64,000 bases of DNA from Tanypteryx hageni (GCA_028673005.1 CM054115.1:194192370-194256369), one strand, 5' to 3'; shown: positions 52,218-63,045, numbered from the stretch's first letter. Made by a program: numbers and translations. The notes: generated by a model from the letters alone, not told the origin.

Positions 52218-52515
52218 CTAGGGTAATTGCCCGTCAAATATGACGAGTATGCGTGAATAAAGTATTAAGTTAAAATTGAAATAAAAATTAATGAAACCAA
52301 CTTTAATATGCTTTAAAAAGTAAACAATTAATATAAAATTCACACAATTAAATATTCCAGAGAGTAAAAATAGTTTTGGGCGAATAGAAATTGTTTAGCA
52401 AAGAAATGCATTACGCTATACAATTCTTTGCGCCGAAAATTATTTTTAATCTATGTAACATTTAATTTTGTCTCTCTCTCTGCCTCGCTCCCTCTCTTTC
52501 TCTCTCTTATTAAAG
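52218..52515 (-). mobile_element. Helitron-like 3' end, family B, copy 1
   Basis: On the minus strand the sequence ends 'gtcatatttgacgggcaatt' then ACCCTAG|T. This is a hairpin (arms slightly damaged), about 9-10 nt, then CTAG next to T, the Helitron 3' signature. About 300 bp match 62711-63045, including the pyrimidine-rich tract near 52470-52510. The 5' end is not defined. Confidence 0.6.
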
Positions 52516-52734
52516 CATTCAAAACACGCATTACTTACCCATATAGTATAAGGATTAGGCGACAATACAATTTCGAGGTTTAACAATGACACGGTCGGCA
52601 AGGCAACATCGTTTAAAAGCTTAAATTTTTCAAATAAACATGATATAAACATAGAACTTGCGATTTTGTATCGTAGGCAAAATGCGACTAAGAATAGGAA
52701 ACTTTGTTTATTAATAACTTTTATATTAATTTCA

Positions 52735-52768
52735 CATATCGACGTTTCTTACAGAGGAGGATATAACA
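52735..52768 (+). mobile_element. Truncated 5' end of Helitron-like family A
   Basis: 'atcgacgtttcttacagagg' followed by 'aggatataaca' repeats the 5' end of the unit that starts at 52769. A copy therefore appears to have inserted into, or been joined onto, an older one. Confidence 0.5.
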
Positions 52769-52913
52769 TCATTATATATAGTCATTTCTTACAGAAGAGG
52801 AGGAGGAGATAACATAAAACATATAGGAGGATACTAATGTTTAGGCACTTCCAGATGAGCTGGAGATTCGAAATTTATTTGTTAGGTGGGGTTTTGTGCA
52901 AAACCATCTAGAA

Positions 52914-55216
52914 CAGTGTTTCTCAACCTTTATTAGACCGTGGAGCACACCACGATATCCCCTAATTTAGGAGGAGCACCAGACCAAATCCTTCTATTAT
53001 ATAAAATCAAAACCCTCCCCTCTCCCTATAGGTTGACATAAAATTAAATGAAAGCAAATGCGATGCAGCATATTTTTCATTCGCATTTTAAAATCACTTA
53101 GAATCCCTTTATGAATGCGGCTTTTAAACCAAACGACGCCTGAAAGAATGGAGATTCATTTTCCGGCCATTGATTTTCGAATACGCGTAGAATCGTTCCG
53201 CAAATTTATTATTAAAAAGAAATTTTGGCTAAATTTTAGACAAAAAATTTTGTAGTCAAGGGTATCTGAATTGTTGCTGTAATTAAGTAAGGTACTGTAT
53301 ATATGCATGTACTTTTTTTACATTTTACAGTACATGAATATTACATTGTCATGAAAACGATCCACAAAATGAAATAAGTTCTTACTGTAAATACCTGTAA
53401 ATAAATTATGGAAAAATGTATTCCTCAGCACAAAACCTATGGTATATAAAAGCCTGAGTGACTTGATAGCTAGTACCGTTATTAAGTTATTACATAAAAC
53501 AAATAAAACATTTTAGCAAGTCCTTTAATTATAAAGGCAGAAAATACTACAAACTTAGTATTATAAACTAGGTAGAATTATATATTTGGGCCTGCATGTT
53601 CGAACAGAGTACATCTATCCTTGGGCTAAGTTTGGATGGAGATAGTCTTAATGTTGAAGTGATGTCCAAACGATTTCTCAGCTTGCTTTTTATTTCAGTA
53701 ACTACAGAAAAACCACTTTCATATAGAAAAGTCAATGAAAAAGGAAGAAGGACTTTCAGCGCTTTTTCACTTAGCTGTGGAAATTCAGTGAAAGCTTTAA
53801 TCCAAAAAGTTTCAAGAGGAAATTTTTTAAAATTTTTAATGTTCAGTCTGAGGAAAGATCAGCTAGTAACTCTTCTTCTTCTAGTGATAAGTTATTTCCT
53901 TGATTATCATTAAATGGATCTAATACCCACAAAGAACCTACTCTTGGATCTTTGTTTAAAGGAAAATATTTATCAAATTCATCACTAAGTGTATCTAAGT
54001 GATTAACAATGATCAATTGAAGTTCTGCAAAATTAAATTCTTCATTGTTTCTATCTTTAACTTCATTCAGAAGCTCTGTTAATCCAGAAAACATATGTAA
54101 GTAGTTGTCTTTGGCTCTGTTAATGCATAACTTTAATTTCTTTTTAAACCCTTCTATTTTACTATACATGTGAAAAACATTTTTCAATGATCCTTGTAGT
54201 GATAAATTTAACTCATTCAAATTCTGAAAAATGTCTGCAAGATAACAAATTTTCAAGTACCAATTAATATCCTTGTAGTATTCACAAGATCTGAATTTTT
54301 CTCACACAGAAAACACACTACATACTTCCTAAGTTCACACAACCTTTTTAACACTCGACCTTTGGACAGCCAGCGAACTTCTGCATGCAATAATAGTGTG
54401 GAATGTGCAGACCCCATTTCATCGCATAGTATTCCAAACAATCGGCAGTGAAGTGCACTGGATTTTATTAAATTTACTGTTTTGATGGATATTTCTAACA
54501 CTTCATTTAACTCTGAGCTTAACTTTTTACATGCTAATAATTCTCGGTGAATAATACAATGTGTAATTTTAATTTTTGGCACAACTTCTTTAAATTTTGC
54601 AATCAATCCTGCATGTACACCTGTCATATTTGCTGCACCGTCAGTACAAATCGAAACACAATTTGAAAAATCGATATCTTTGCTGGAGAAATATTCAGAT
54701 ATTAGATGCAAGTATATAGAATCTATAGCAAATGTTACACCTAGGGGGAAGAAGGAAATTGGTGAGTAAGAGAGAGGAGATGGAATGGTGAAGGAGAGGT
54801 TGGTTGGCAGGCAATAAAATGTTCTTTTATGTATACAATGTGGAAGGAGAAGGTCCGTGAATTGGAGAGAGGAATAAAGGGAGTGAATATGTTTCTAAGT
54901 AAACAAAGTAAGATGGGGAAGGGAGGGTATTGCAGAGTAGGAAAGGGGAGGCAGAAAGTTGGAGGAGGTTGGGGGATGGGTAAGGAAACGTAGTACATAT
55001 TCGGAAAGAAATGGCAGAACAAGTAGATTTTATAATCAAAGCAGTGTTGCAATTATCATAACGTGATAGGCAAAAGTCTTTACACTTCCTTCTAATAAAC
55101 AGTTTATATTTCCAATAATTGGACTTTTCACTTTAATTTTTTAAAAGGCTTGCGGAGCACCTGCCTCATGTTTGCGGAGCACCAGTGCTCCGCGGAGCAC
55201 CGGTTGAGAAACACTG
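52914..55216 (-). mobile_element. hAT transposon, 2.3 kb, with exact TSD
   Basis: The ends CAGTGTTTCTCAACC and GGTTGAGAAACACTG form a perfect 15-bp TIR. ATCTAGAA is duplicated exactly (52906-52913, 55217-55224). It encodes the C-terminal part of a ZBED/FAM200-like hAT transposase on the minus strand. The part upstream of 54711 is purine-rich and non-coding, so the element is internally altered. Confidence 0.93.
53580..54711 (-). pseudogene. hAT transposase C-terminal half (ZBED/FAM200-like)
   Basis: Minus-strand frames in order are as follows. 54253-54711 has 'CVSICTDGAANMTGVHAGLI' (catalytic-core D), 'ITHCIIHRELLACKKLSSEL' and 'LLLHAEVRWLSKGRVLKRLC'. 53843-54256 has 'YLADIFQNLNELNLSLQG' and onward. 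The stretch to 53580 reads 'FTEFPQLSEKALKVLLPFSL' and 'FLYESGFSVVTEIKSKLRNR', the hAT dimerisation domain. Two frame breaks (near 54254 and 53845) interrupt an otherwise well-preserved sequence. The N-terminal BED finger and first catalytic part are missing. Confidence 0.9.
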
Positions 55217-55931
55217 ATCTAGAAAAAACGAAAATCTTATAAAAGTGCAACAATGAGGCCGCTAAAAATTCGCAATTGTTTAAACAAAATTTCAAGGTTT
55301 ATGTATTTTAGTATGTGCTACGAAGCTGAAATTTTTTTCAGTGGTAGGATTTGTAAAAAAACAAAATAGGTATTATAGAAATTTTGATATTTTAATTTGT
55401 TTGGCAGTAAAAAATTCTTAAAGTTGATACAAATAGGTAGATGCTTAGAAACTACGCCTCAAGTTAGGGATCTGAAATTTTTAAATTATTTAGAGATTAA
55501 TATATGTAAACGAATAAACTTTTCAATTTATAAAATTGTTATTTTGGCCGTTATAAATTATTTAAATTTAAACAATTAGATAAATGTTCTTTAACTTTTA
55601 ATTGTACTATAAATTTAAAATTTGGCAGAAATGTGTGGCATTATTAACTCAATGTGGAAAAAGTATAATATTTCGAAATTTGCAACAATTAGTGATTGTT
55701 TTACTCCATTATTGTTCCATAATGAAAAAACAAAAACCCGTCCAGAGAAGAAATCTTTAGAATTAAGGAAATATTTCGCATGATGAAATATCTATCTGAA
55801 AATAAATGTTTTTTTCAATATGCGATTAAATGCTTGCAGTATGCAAGCACCTTCTACTAGTCATTATATATAGACGTTTCTTACAGAGGAGGAGGAGAAT
55901 ATAACATACATATAGGAGGATACTAATGTTT

Positions 55932-56192
55932 AGGCACTTCCAGATGTTCTGGAGATTCGAAATTTTTTTCTTAGGTAGGATTTTGTGGAAAACCGACTAG
56001 AAAAAACGAAAATCTTAAAACAGTGCAGCAATGTGGCCGTTAAAAATTTGCAATTGTTTAAACAAAATTTCAAGGTTTTGGCATTTTCGAATGCGCTACG
56101 GAGATGAAAATTTTTACAGGTAGGTAAAAACACGAAATAGGGATTATAGAAATATAGATATTTTAATTTGTTTGGCAGTTAAAAATTCTTCA
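55932..56192 (+). repeat. Forward arm of internal inverted repeat, Helitron-like unit 2
   Basis: Inverted partner of 56279-56546. Matches include 'aggcacttccagatg', 'ctagaaaaaacgaaaatctt', 'caattgtttaaacaa' and 'gatattttaatttgttt'. Confidence 0.75.
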
Positions 56193-56278
56193 AGTTTAAA
56201 CAAATAGATAATTGTTTAGGTACTACGGGATGAGCTGCGAAGCTGAAAGTTTCCAGTTATTTACAGAGTAGTGTAACG

Positions 56279-56546
56279 AAATTTTAACTGACAAACAAAT
56301 TAAAATATCAAAATTTGTATATCCCTATTTGGTTTTTTCAAAAATTCTACTTAAAAAAAATTTCAACTCCATAGCACAATTGGAAATACATAAACCTTGA
56401 AAAATTGTTTAAACAATGGCAAATTTTTAGCGGCTGAATCGTTGCACTCTCTCAAGATTTTCGTTTTTTCTAGTGGGTTTTGTACAAAATCCTACCTATG
56501 AAAAAAATTTTGAATCTCCAGCTCATCTGGAAGTGCCTAAACAAAT
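56279..56546 (-). repeat. Inverted arm of internal repeat, Helitron-like unit 2
   Basis: The reverse complement of 55932-56192 with about 85 bp of spacer. A third, forward copy of part of it follows at about 56560-56710. Confidence 0.75.
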
Positions 56547-57121
56547 TTTCATGGATTATGTATTTTCGCATGTAGTATGGAGTTGAAATTTTTTTTATAA
56601 GTAGAATTCATAGAAAAACGAAATCGGGATTATACAAATTTTGATATTTTCATTTGTTTGGCAGTTGAAAATTCTTAAAGTTTAAACAAAAAGATAAATG
56701 TTTAGGTACTACGGGATGAGCTAGGAAGCTGAAATTTTCAAATTATTTACAGAGTAGAGAATTTGCACAAATAAACATTTCAATTTTACCATTTTTGAAT
56801 TACGGCGGCCGTTAATAATTATTTAAATTTTAACAATTAGAGAAATATTATTTTACTTATAGAAGTGCTACAACTTTAAAATTAGGCTAAAAATTGTAGG
56901 ATTAGTACCTTATAATGAAGAAAGTGTAAAATATTTAAAATTGCAACATTTGGGGATTGTTTTAATTTATTTTTTTTACATGTGGGAAAAATGGAAATCG
57001 CTGCGGAGGCGAAATCTTTAGAATTAAAAGAATATTTGTAATGATGAAATGTCTGTCTGAAAAATGAATGTTTTTTCAAGGTGATATGAAATGCTTGCAG
57101 TATGCAAGCACCAACTACTAG

Positions 57122-57215
57122 TATGTTATATGTTATCTCCTCCTCCTTCTCTGTAAGAAACGTCTATATAGAATGATATATACGAGTCGTCGGTGCTTGC
57201 ATAATGCAAGTGCTA
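57122..57215 (-). mobile_element. Inverted fragments of Helitron-like family A
   Basis: 57122-57175 in reverse complement is the family 5' end (TCATTCTATATAGACG, 'tttcttacagagaagg'). Next to it, 57180-57215 in reverse complement carries the 3' hairpin (CTTGC-ATTAT-GCAAG then CACCGACGACTCG). This again shows a 3' end followed by a 5' end, now in the opposite orientation. Confidence 0.6.
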
Positions 57216-57690
57216 AAAAATCTTCATATACCAAGGTCTAAACTCGTAAATAAACCAACGCGATCTCCAGGGCAACAGCATTTCAGCCACATGGAACATA
57301 TAAGTATATTAGATAATATATTCCATGAGTAAGAGCGGAATATTTATAATTTTCCATTAAATAATAACAACTATCCGTAATTTCCAAATTATCTGGTAAT
57401 CGGCTCTGGTCCAAATTTTCGTGTTTCAAGTTTCGTGACTCAAATGAGCGATAAGTATAATCCTCATTAATATAATACCTATACATTAAATGCATGTAAA
57501 AATTACGATATTTTGCATTAAGATTATCTCTGTGGTCTGCTCTTGAATTTCAATGTCGAAAAATAGGAATACCACCAATCTTAACAAGATAATTTTTGTA
57601 TTTTCCAGTATAATATGGTTCCGATTAAACACATTTATGAAATGTTTGTGTCGAGGAGATTTTGTAAAACAGAAACAAAATATCCGGGAC
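57216..57690. other. Non-coding sequence
   Basis: AT-rich; two minus-strand frames (57283-57692) resemble no known protein. Confidence 0.4.
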
Positions 57691-57776
57691 AAATGGGTGT
57701 CCTGAATATCTTTATTGGGACAACGGGACGTTAAGTCAAAATCCGGGAAAATCCAGGAATTTCCGGGACCCTAAGT
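57691..57776 (-). mobile_element. hAT-like terminus remnant
   Basis: The reverse complement begins TTAGGGTCCCGGAAATTCCT and continues 'ggattttcccgg'. Further in it carries a 'caggacaccca' motif like the TAGGGTGTCC ends of the hAT at 41809. No partner end identified. Confidence 0.35.
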
Positions 57777-57780
57777 TACG

Positions 57781-57970
57781 GATTAATAGTATTCCCAGAG
57801 AACTCTCAATAAACTATCCAGGGAGAATCCTACCTGTATGAGTTTTTTCCCTCTGGATTAATAATTTTCCCAGAGAACTCTCAATAAACTATCCAGGGAG
57901 AATCCTACCTGTATGAGTTTTTTCCCTCTGGATTAATAATATTCCCAGAGAACTTTCAATAAACTATCTA
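57781..57970 (+). repeat. 75-bp tandem repeat, ~2.5 copies
   Basis: Copies start at 57781, 57856 and 57931 with 'gattaat.nt.ttcccagag'. Copies 1 and 2 are almost identical through 'tacctgtatgagttttttcc'. Copy 3 ends at 'aaactatctaggg'. Confidence 0.9.
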
Positions 57971-58054
57971 GGGTACGCGCATGAATCAATCATCTCTATT
58001 GTTATTTCAGAACTATTTCGTACATTTTTCGATTCAATTTGCCTTCACATATTA

Positions 58055-58350
58055 TAATGGCGGAGTGCTTAGAGCGTTGGCCTTCCACGTAGCGGTCCCA
58101 GGTTCGAATCCGCGGAGGTCGGAATATGTCAATCTAGGATCGTCCCGTCCCCTACTTGTGTTATTTGAGGAGACCGCGCAAGTCAGCGCTCCGTCCTTCG
58201 GAAGGGACGTTAAGCACTTGGCCTCCTTGGTGCTCTTGGTTGAGAGTAGGCTAATGCCGGCACCGGTTGTTCCTCCCCCCTTGTCTGTGTGTCTGGCGTT
58301 TAAGGAGTTACGGCTATAATAACCCAGGAGGTTGATTATCCAGAAATTCC
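58055..58350 (+). mobile_element. tRNA-derived SINE
   Basis: The head looks like a tRNA: 'tggcggagtgcttagagcg' supplies an A-box-like sequence and GGTTCGAATCC (58101-58111) a near-perfect B box. A GC-rich body follows ('gcgctccgtccttcggaagg', 'gacgttaagcacttgg', 'taatgccggcaccggttg'), and then a tail ('gttacggctataataaccca', 'gaggttgatt'). It is probably transcribed by RNA polymerase III when active. A second copy of the tail with (CA)n is at 32075-32130. Confidence 0.7.
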
Positions 58351-58371
58351 ATACAAAAAACAAACGGTCTT

Positions 58372-58650
58372 TTTGTGAATTTTATATTGAGAAGCGGAGA
58401 AAATAATAGTCAGACCGACGCCATCTTCTTAGATTTTAGGAAAGCCCTTGATAAGGTACCTCACACGAAGTTAATGACGAAATTAGAAACCTTAGGCGTT
58501 AATTCCAAAAATGTTAGTTGAATCCGTGAATTTTTAAATCGTATGAAGTAGAAGGTTGTAGTAGATGAGAAGTCCTCGAAACACAGGGTAGTGTAATTAA
58601 TCCGTTATTATTTCTAATTTATATGAACGATATCAACTCAGTAGTCAGAG
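58372..58650 (+). mobile_element. CR1-like RT fragment
   Basis: The plus-strand reading 'TDAIFLDFRKALDKVPHTKL' followed by 'MTKLETLGVNSKNVS' and, after breaks, 'NPLLFLIYMNDINS' matches the RT core of the LINE at 1018-2911 in the opposite orientation. Truncated on both sides. Confidence 0.75.
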
Positions 58651-58654
58651 GAAA

Positions 58655-61440
58655 TACATCTCCTCAACGTCCGGCCAACTCCTCTCTCTCCCTTGGAGGG
58701 GTTGGTCAAGGAGCGCATCCCATCCTCCAATAATGGGAACTAGGGGATGCAGCATCCTAGTACAATGGAACACCCGAGGTGTCAAGGAGAAGACGGAAGA
58801 ACTTCGGGCGTTCCTGCAGGAGAAACACGCCATAGTCGCCGCCGAAACGAGAGACACCTCCGCCCGGCGGACGTGTGGAAGATCCCTGGCTGGGCGATCT
58901 ATGGCTCAGACAGGGTCGGCCAGCCCGCCACGGTGGCGGGGCACGGTGACTCGGCACTGCTCATCACCGATCTGTGAAGCATCGCCCCTATCCGGTGCGA
59001 ATCTACAGGTCGATGGAGGCTGTATCCGCCGACATCAGGACCTGTACCGGAAGGATCAGGGTCTCCTAGATGTATTATCCGCCAGGAGGGCGTGTGATCC
59101 GGATGGGGTCATGGATGTCGTCGGGGATGGCCTCCCCTCGATCGTCATCGGGGACTTGAATGCCAAGCACACCAGTTGGCATTTCAGAGTCCACAATCCG
59201 AGGGCCGTGCGGCTGAAAGACTTGTCTGATGAAGAGGGGCTCACAGTGCTCGCGTCATCGGAGCCCACCCATCTTCCTTCCAGGGACGTCCTTGATGTTG
59301 CAACAGCAACATAAGGGCGTTCCTTAGCATGCATTTTATCTGCGACATGTCCTCAGATAATAATCCGACCCTGCTACTTCTGGGGAACTCGCCAGTGCGG
59401 GTAACACCTTCGCAGCGGCTGGGCCTAACTCGTGTCGGCTGGCAGCACTTCCGTGAATTTATCGCGGAGAGACTGCCAGTCGAACCAACACTGCCTAGGA
59501 CGTGTGCGGAGGCAGACCGAATGGCCTACCTCCTCACCACCACCGTCCAGCAGGCCATGGAAGCTGCGATCCAGCAGGTGGTCGTAGCTGGGGGTATACG
59601 CATTGCTCTGCCTCGTGTCGTCAAGGAGACGATCACGCTGCGCAACAGCGTGCAGCGGAGGTGGCAGCGCCACCGTACGTTGGACCTCAGGCTCCATTTG
59701 GACTCCCTCTCCAGGACGGTCCGAGGCATGTTGCGAAATGTGCGCTCGGACGCGTGGGAACTCCATCTCTCCACGCTTTCCCTGGAAAACCAGTCCATCA
59801 GGAAAACCTTTAGGAGGCTTTGCGATACCCAGCGGCGGGACCCCCTGATCGTCCAAGGGGACTCCGGAGGAGAAAGCCGGGATTATGGCGGAATACCTGG
59901 AGGGGGTATTTCGCCGAAACCCGGCCACAGCAGAGTCGGACGCGGTCGAAGAGGACATCGCGCTTGAGCTGGGGACACTAGATCGCGGCCCCTTGCTCGA
60001 TGCTGCGGAGCTCCCTCACTTCGAAGTGTGCGAGATCATTGCATTGATCCGCCGCCTTGTGCTGAGGAGGGCTCCCGAGGACGACAACATCCCGAACGCG
60101 GTGCTTCGACAACTCCCCGTCGCTGCAGCAGAATTCCTGACCGCCGTTTACAACGATTGCGTCGGGATTCCATACTTTCCGTCTGGCTGGAAGAGGGCAA
60201 AGATCATCTGTCTCCCGAAGAAGCCAGGGACCTAGGTTGGTCCCGGAGACATCCAGTCAATATATCTCCTGGCAGGGTTCGGGAAGATCTTTAGGGGTCT
60301 TATCCAGAAGCCGCTGCAGGATATTCTCCGGGAGAGGAACCTTCTCCCGGATGAGCAGTTCGGCTTCCGTGAGGGGCACTCTACTAACCAGCAAACTGGG
60401 TAGAGTGGCCCACTTCATTACTGACGCCTTCAACAGAAACCATGCGGTCGCAGGGGCCTTCTTTTACATCTCGAAGGCCTTCGACCGCGTGTGGCATCCA
60501 GCACTCCTGTTGAAATTGCATCGACTCCAGTTTCCTGCTTGGCTAGTGCATCTCATCGAGTCGTACCTACAGGGCAGGACGTTCAGGGTCTTCTGGCTCC
60601 TGGTCGAATCTGCGGATCTGCGCCAGTGTCCCGCAGGGGTCCGTCCTGGGGTCGGCACTCTTTAACATCTTCACACAAGACCCACCTCGGGAGTTTGGGT
60701 GGAACACAACGCTTGCCTTGTACGCGGAAGACGCGGCGCTCCTGTCTCGCTCTTCCAAGAAGTACGCGGCCGTGCAGACGCTGCGGTGGGTCGTCAACAA
60801 ACTGGTCACCTGGTATTGTCGATGCCGCAATGCAGTCAACGCAGCAAAGACCGAGTCCGTCGTGATCCTCCTTGGAAGAGGAGCGCCGCCTGGAGCCTAC
60901 CTGTCGGTGATGGGGGACGTCGTCCCCTGGAGCACAGAGGTTGCCTACCTGGGAATAGTACTGGACCGGAGGTTTCTTCGGAAGCATCAGGTCGAGAGTG
61001 TCCGCCGCAAGGAAGTCGGGGCGTTATCAAGAATCCGTCCGATTGTGCGCCCGGACGTCTTGCCGGCCGACACCAAGAGACGCCTCTACCTGAACTGCGT
61101 GAGGCCCATCTTGACGTGCGCAGCTCCGGTCTGTCTAGGGTGCCCAAGAGCTCCCTCTACAGGCTGCAGGTTGTGCAAAGCAATGCACTCCGGCTGATAT
61201 ATGTTCGTGGTAGGTACGGCCAAGTCAGCCGGATGCATATAGACGGAAATGTGGAAACCCTGGACGTCCTCTTGCCGAGGATGTCTGGGGAATTCTACTG
61301 CAAGGTAGCTGTATCATCGCACGAAGGAGTGCACAAGCTAGGCGACATCAAGGCTAGGTGGTGGGATCGCTACAAGCGACCCATTGCAAGCCTTGATTCG
61401 CAGGATGCCCTCCCTATGAACAAGCGTCCACGATAGTAGG
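58655..61440 (+). mobile_element. GC-rich jockey-like LINE (EN-RT), frameshifted
   Basis: The endonuclease (58733-59314) shows 'SILVQWNTRGVKEKTEELRA' and 'PSIVIGDLNAKHTSWHFR'. RT frames follow: 59885-60235 ('PEDDNIPNAVLRQLP', 'GWKRAKIICLPKKPGT'); about 60237-60420 in mixed frames ('LAGFGKIFRGLIQKPLQDIL', 'ERNLLPDEQFGFREGHST'); 60237-60665 ('FYISKAFDRVWHPALLLKLH'); and 60718-61197 ('LYAEDAALLSRSSKKYA', 'YLGIVLDRRFLRKHQVE', 'LYLNCVRPILTCAAPV'). The catalytic box reads YAED instead of Y/FADD. At least four frameshifts occur. GC content is far above the surroundings. No ORF1 recognised, so it is 5'-truncated. It would have reverse-transcribed its RNA at a nicked chromosomal target. Confidence 0.88.
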
Positions 61441-62710
61441 GAGGGGTTGACAGCCTTTGTGGACAAAACCTAGTTATATAACATAGATCTGCATTTGCAG
61501 CAAAGCTGGCAATGCGACGGGGCCAACCTCCACTAGGTTGGGATGTCATAACTCACGGAATCTCAGGTACCCTGAGGATGATGGCAGAGGCAGCCATAGA
61601 AACGTTGGGAAACCAAATCACCACCCGGCTGGAAACCCGAGAAACCTTCATTGCAGCCTGTTACATGATTCGCATGCATAACAGTTTCATCTGATCACAT
61701 TCAACAAAAAATATTAGTTCATTTGCTTTTAAATTTTAAAATTGTAAAGTCAGCAAAACTTTTTAAAAACGTATATTTTACAATAAATCATCAGTTTGCT
61801 GTAATTCAAAATGAAATTTAAAGAAAAGGTTACAATTAATTCACAAATATTAAGGAATACAAGGATAAATTATTTAATAAGATAACAAAATTAACGTATT
61901 GATTAACACAAAATAACATAAAGGTAGAATTATTGAAATAAAATGTAATGTATTTTCACGTCCCTTGAAATCGTAAATTACGGAAAATCTACCCGCTAAA
62001 CCGTATATCTGTCATTATCTTATTATTAGATGGTTCATCCTGTCGAAAAGTACCTCGATTTGCATTTTTAAAGACTCATTTTAATTTACACACGGCATAA
62101 AATTGTCTAATTTAAAATCCTCAAACTAATTTTTAATGTTTTAAATAACCTTTTCGGAGTCCAAGTCTTTCGAAATGAATAACTAATTGCCATTTCATAA
62201 ATTAAAAAGGAACTCGTCTTAACTTAGGCCATAATTTCTCTTCAACAATTGTAGACTTTTAGTGTTTAAAATATATTTTTGAACGAATGGAGGCGCTGTG
62301 CTGTGAAGTCCGAGTTCGTTCTATTCTATTCATTCTATCTCTATTCTAAGAACATTAAATTGCAAATATGAAACGTCTTATTATCCCCATTAGTTGGCAT
62401 TTACTCTAAAAAGATACTATTTATGTGTTTGCCGATTTGATGAGCTATGAGTTCTATTGGGAAATTCCAGAAGAGATAAATTACCAACGGACGGATATTA
62501 CGAAAATTAAACAATACGGAAGAGAAAAAGAAAAATTAAATTAAAATACATACGTGATACAGAAGATCTCATAAATACGAATGTAGATAATCGTTCATAC
62601 TAATGCTAATTAAATAAATCGTACTTTGTTTATATTCGGTGCTACGAATGACAATAATAGGTTGTTTATAGTTGCTGCTACAATAAAAGTCCTGGCGGAT
62701 TATGAACGTA
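61441..62710. other. Non-coding sequence with a possible retroelement tail
   Basis: 61500-61695 is GC-richer, with 'cctgaggatgatggcagagg' and 'gaaacgttggg', wording common in 3' regions of retroelements (Penelope-like or LINE); this is tentative. The rest is AT-rich with nothing recognised. Confidence 0.4.
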
Positions 62711-63045
62711 CTAGAGTAATTTCCCGTCAAATATGACGGGCATGCGTGAATTAAGTATTTAGTAAAAATAAAATAGAAATAAAATATTAATGAAACTAAC
62801 TTTTATATGCACTAAAAAGTAATCAGTGGATGTAAAATTTACATAATTGAGTGTTCCAGAGAGCAAAATTAGTTTTGGCTAATAGAAATTTTACGAAAAA
62901 GAAATACATTATGCTATAGAATTCTTATATGCCCAAAACTAGTTTTAATTTATGGAACATTTAATTCTGTCTCTCACTCCCCCCCCCTCTCTCTTTCGCT
63001 CTCTCTCTCCTTCTTTCATTCTTCCTCTCTCTCGTATTAAAGCAT
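62711..63045 (-). mobile_element. Helitron-like 3' end, family B, copy 2
   Basis: The minus-strand end has a perfect hairpin CCCGTCA-TATT-TGACGGG, 8 nt, then CTAG (62711-62714 on the + strand) flanked by the A expected of an AT target. It matches 52218-52515 over about 300 bp, up to the pyrimidine tract (62970-63035) and 'attaaagcat'. Confidence 0.65.

Larger units (their letters stand above)
52769..55860 (+). mobile_element. Helitron-like element A, unit 1 (split by a hAT)
   Basis: Begins 5'-TC (TCATTATATATAGTC) after A. Ends with hairpin GCTTGC-AGTAT-GCAAGC (55832-55848), 8 nt and CTAG (55857-55860). Without the 2.3-kb hAT and its duplication it is about 780 bp. The interior is AT-rich and non-coding, so it is non-autonomous. 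Its end abuts the next unit directly. Confidence 0.7.
55861..57121 (+). mobile_element. Helitron-like element A, unit 2
   Basis: Starts TCATTATATATAGACG immediately after the CTAG of unit 1. Ends with the same hairpin (57093-57109) and CTAG (57118-57121) followed by T. At 1261 bp it is longer than unit 1 because an internal segment is present three times (forward, inverted, forward). Non-coding. Confidence 0.7.

Noticed and set aside
54741..55052. Pro/Ser/Phe-rich 103-codon minus-strand frame
   Set aside because: It is the complement of a purine-rich low-complexity stretch inside the hAT element.
59425..61147. Long minus-strand frames (e.g. 59425-59958, 60583-60987)
   Set aside because: Shadows of the GC-rich jockey-like LINE coding on the + strand.
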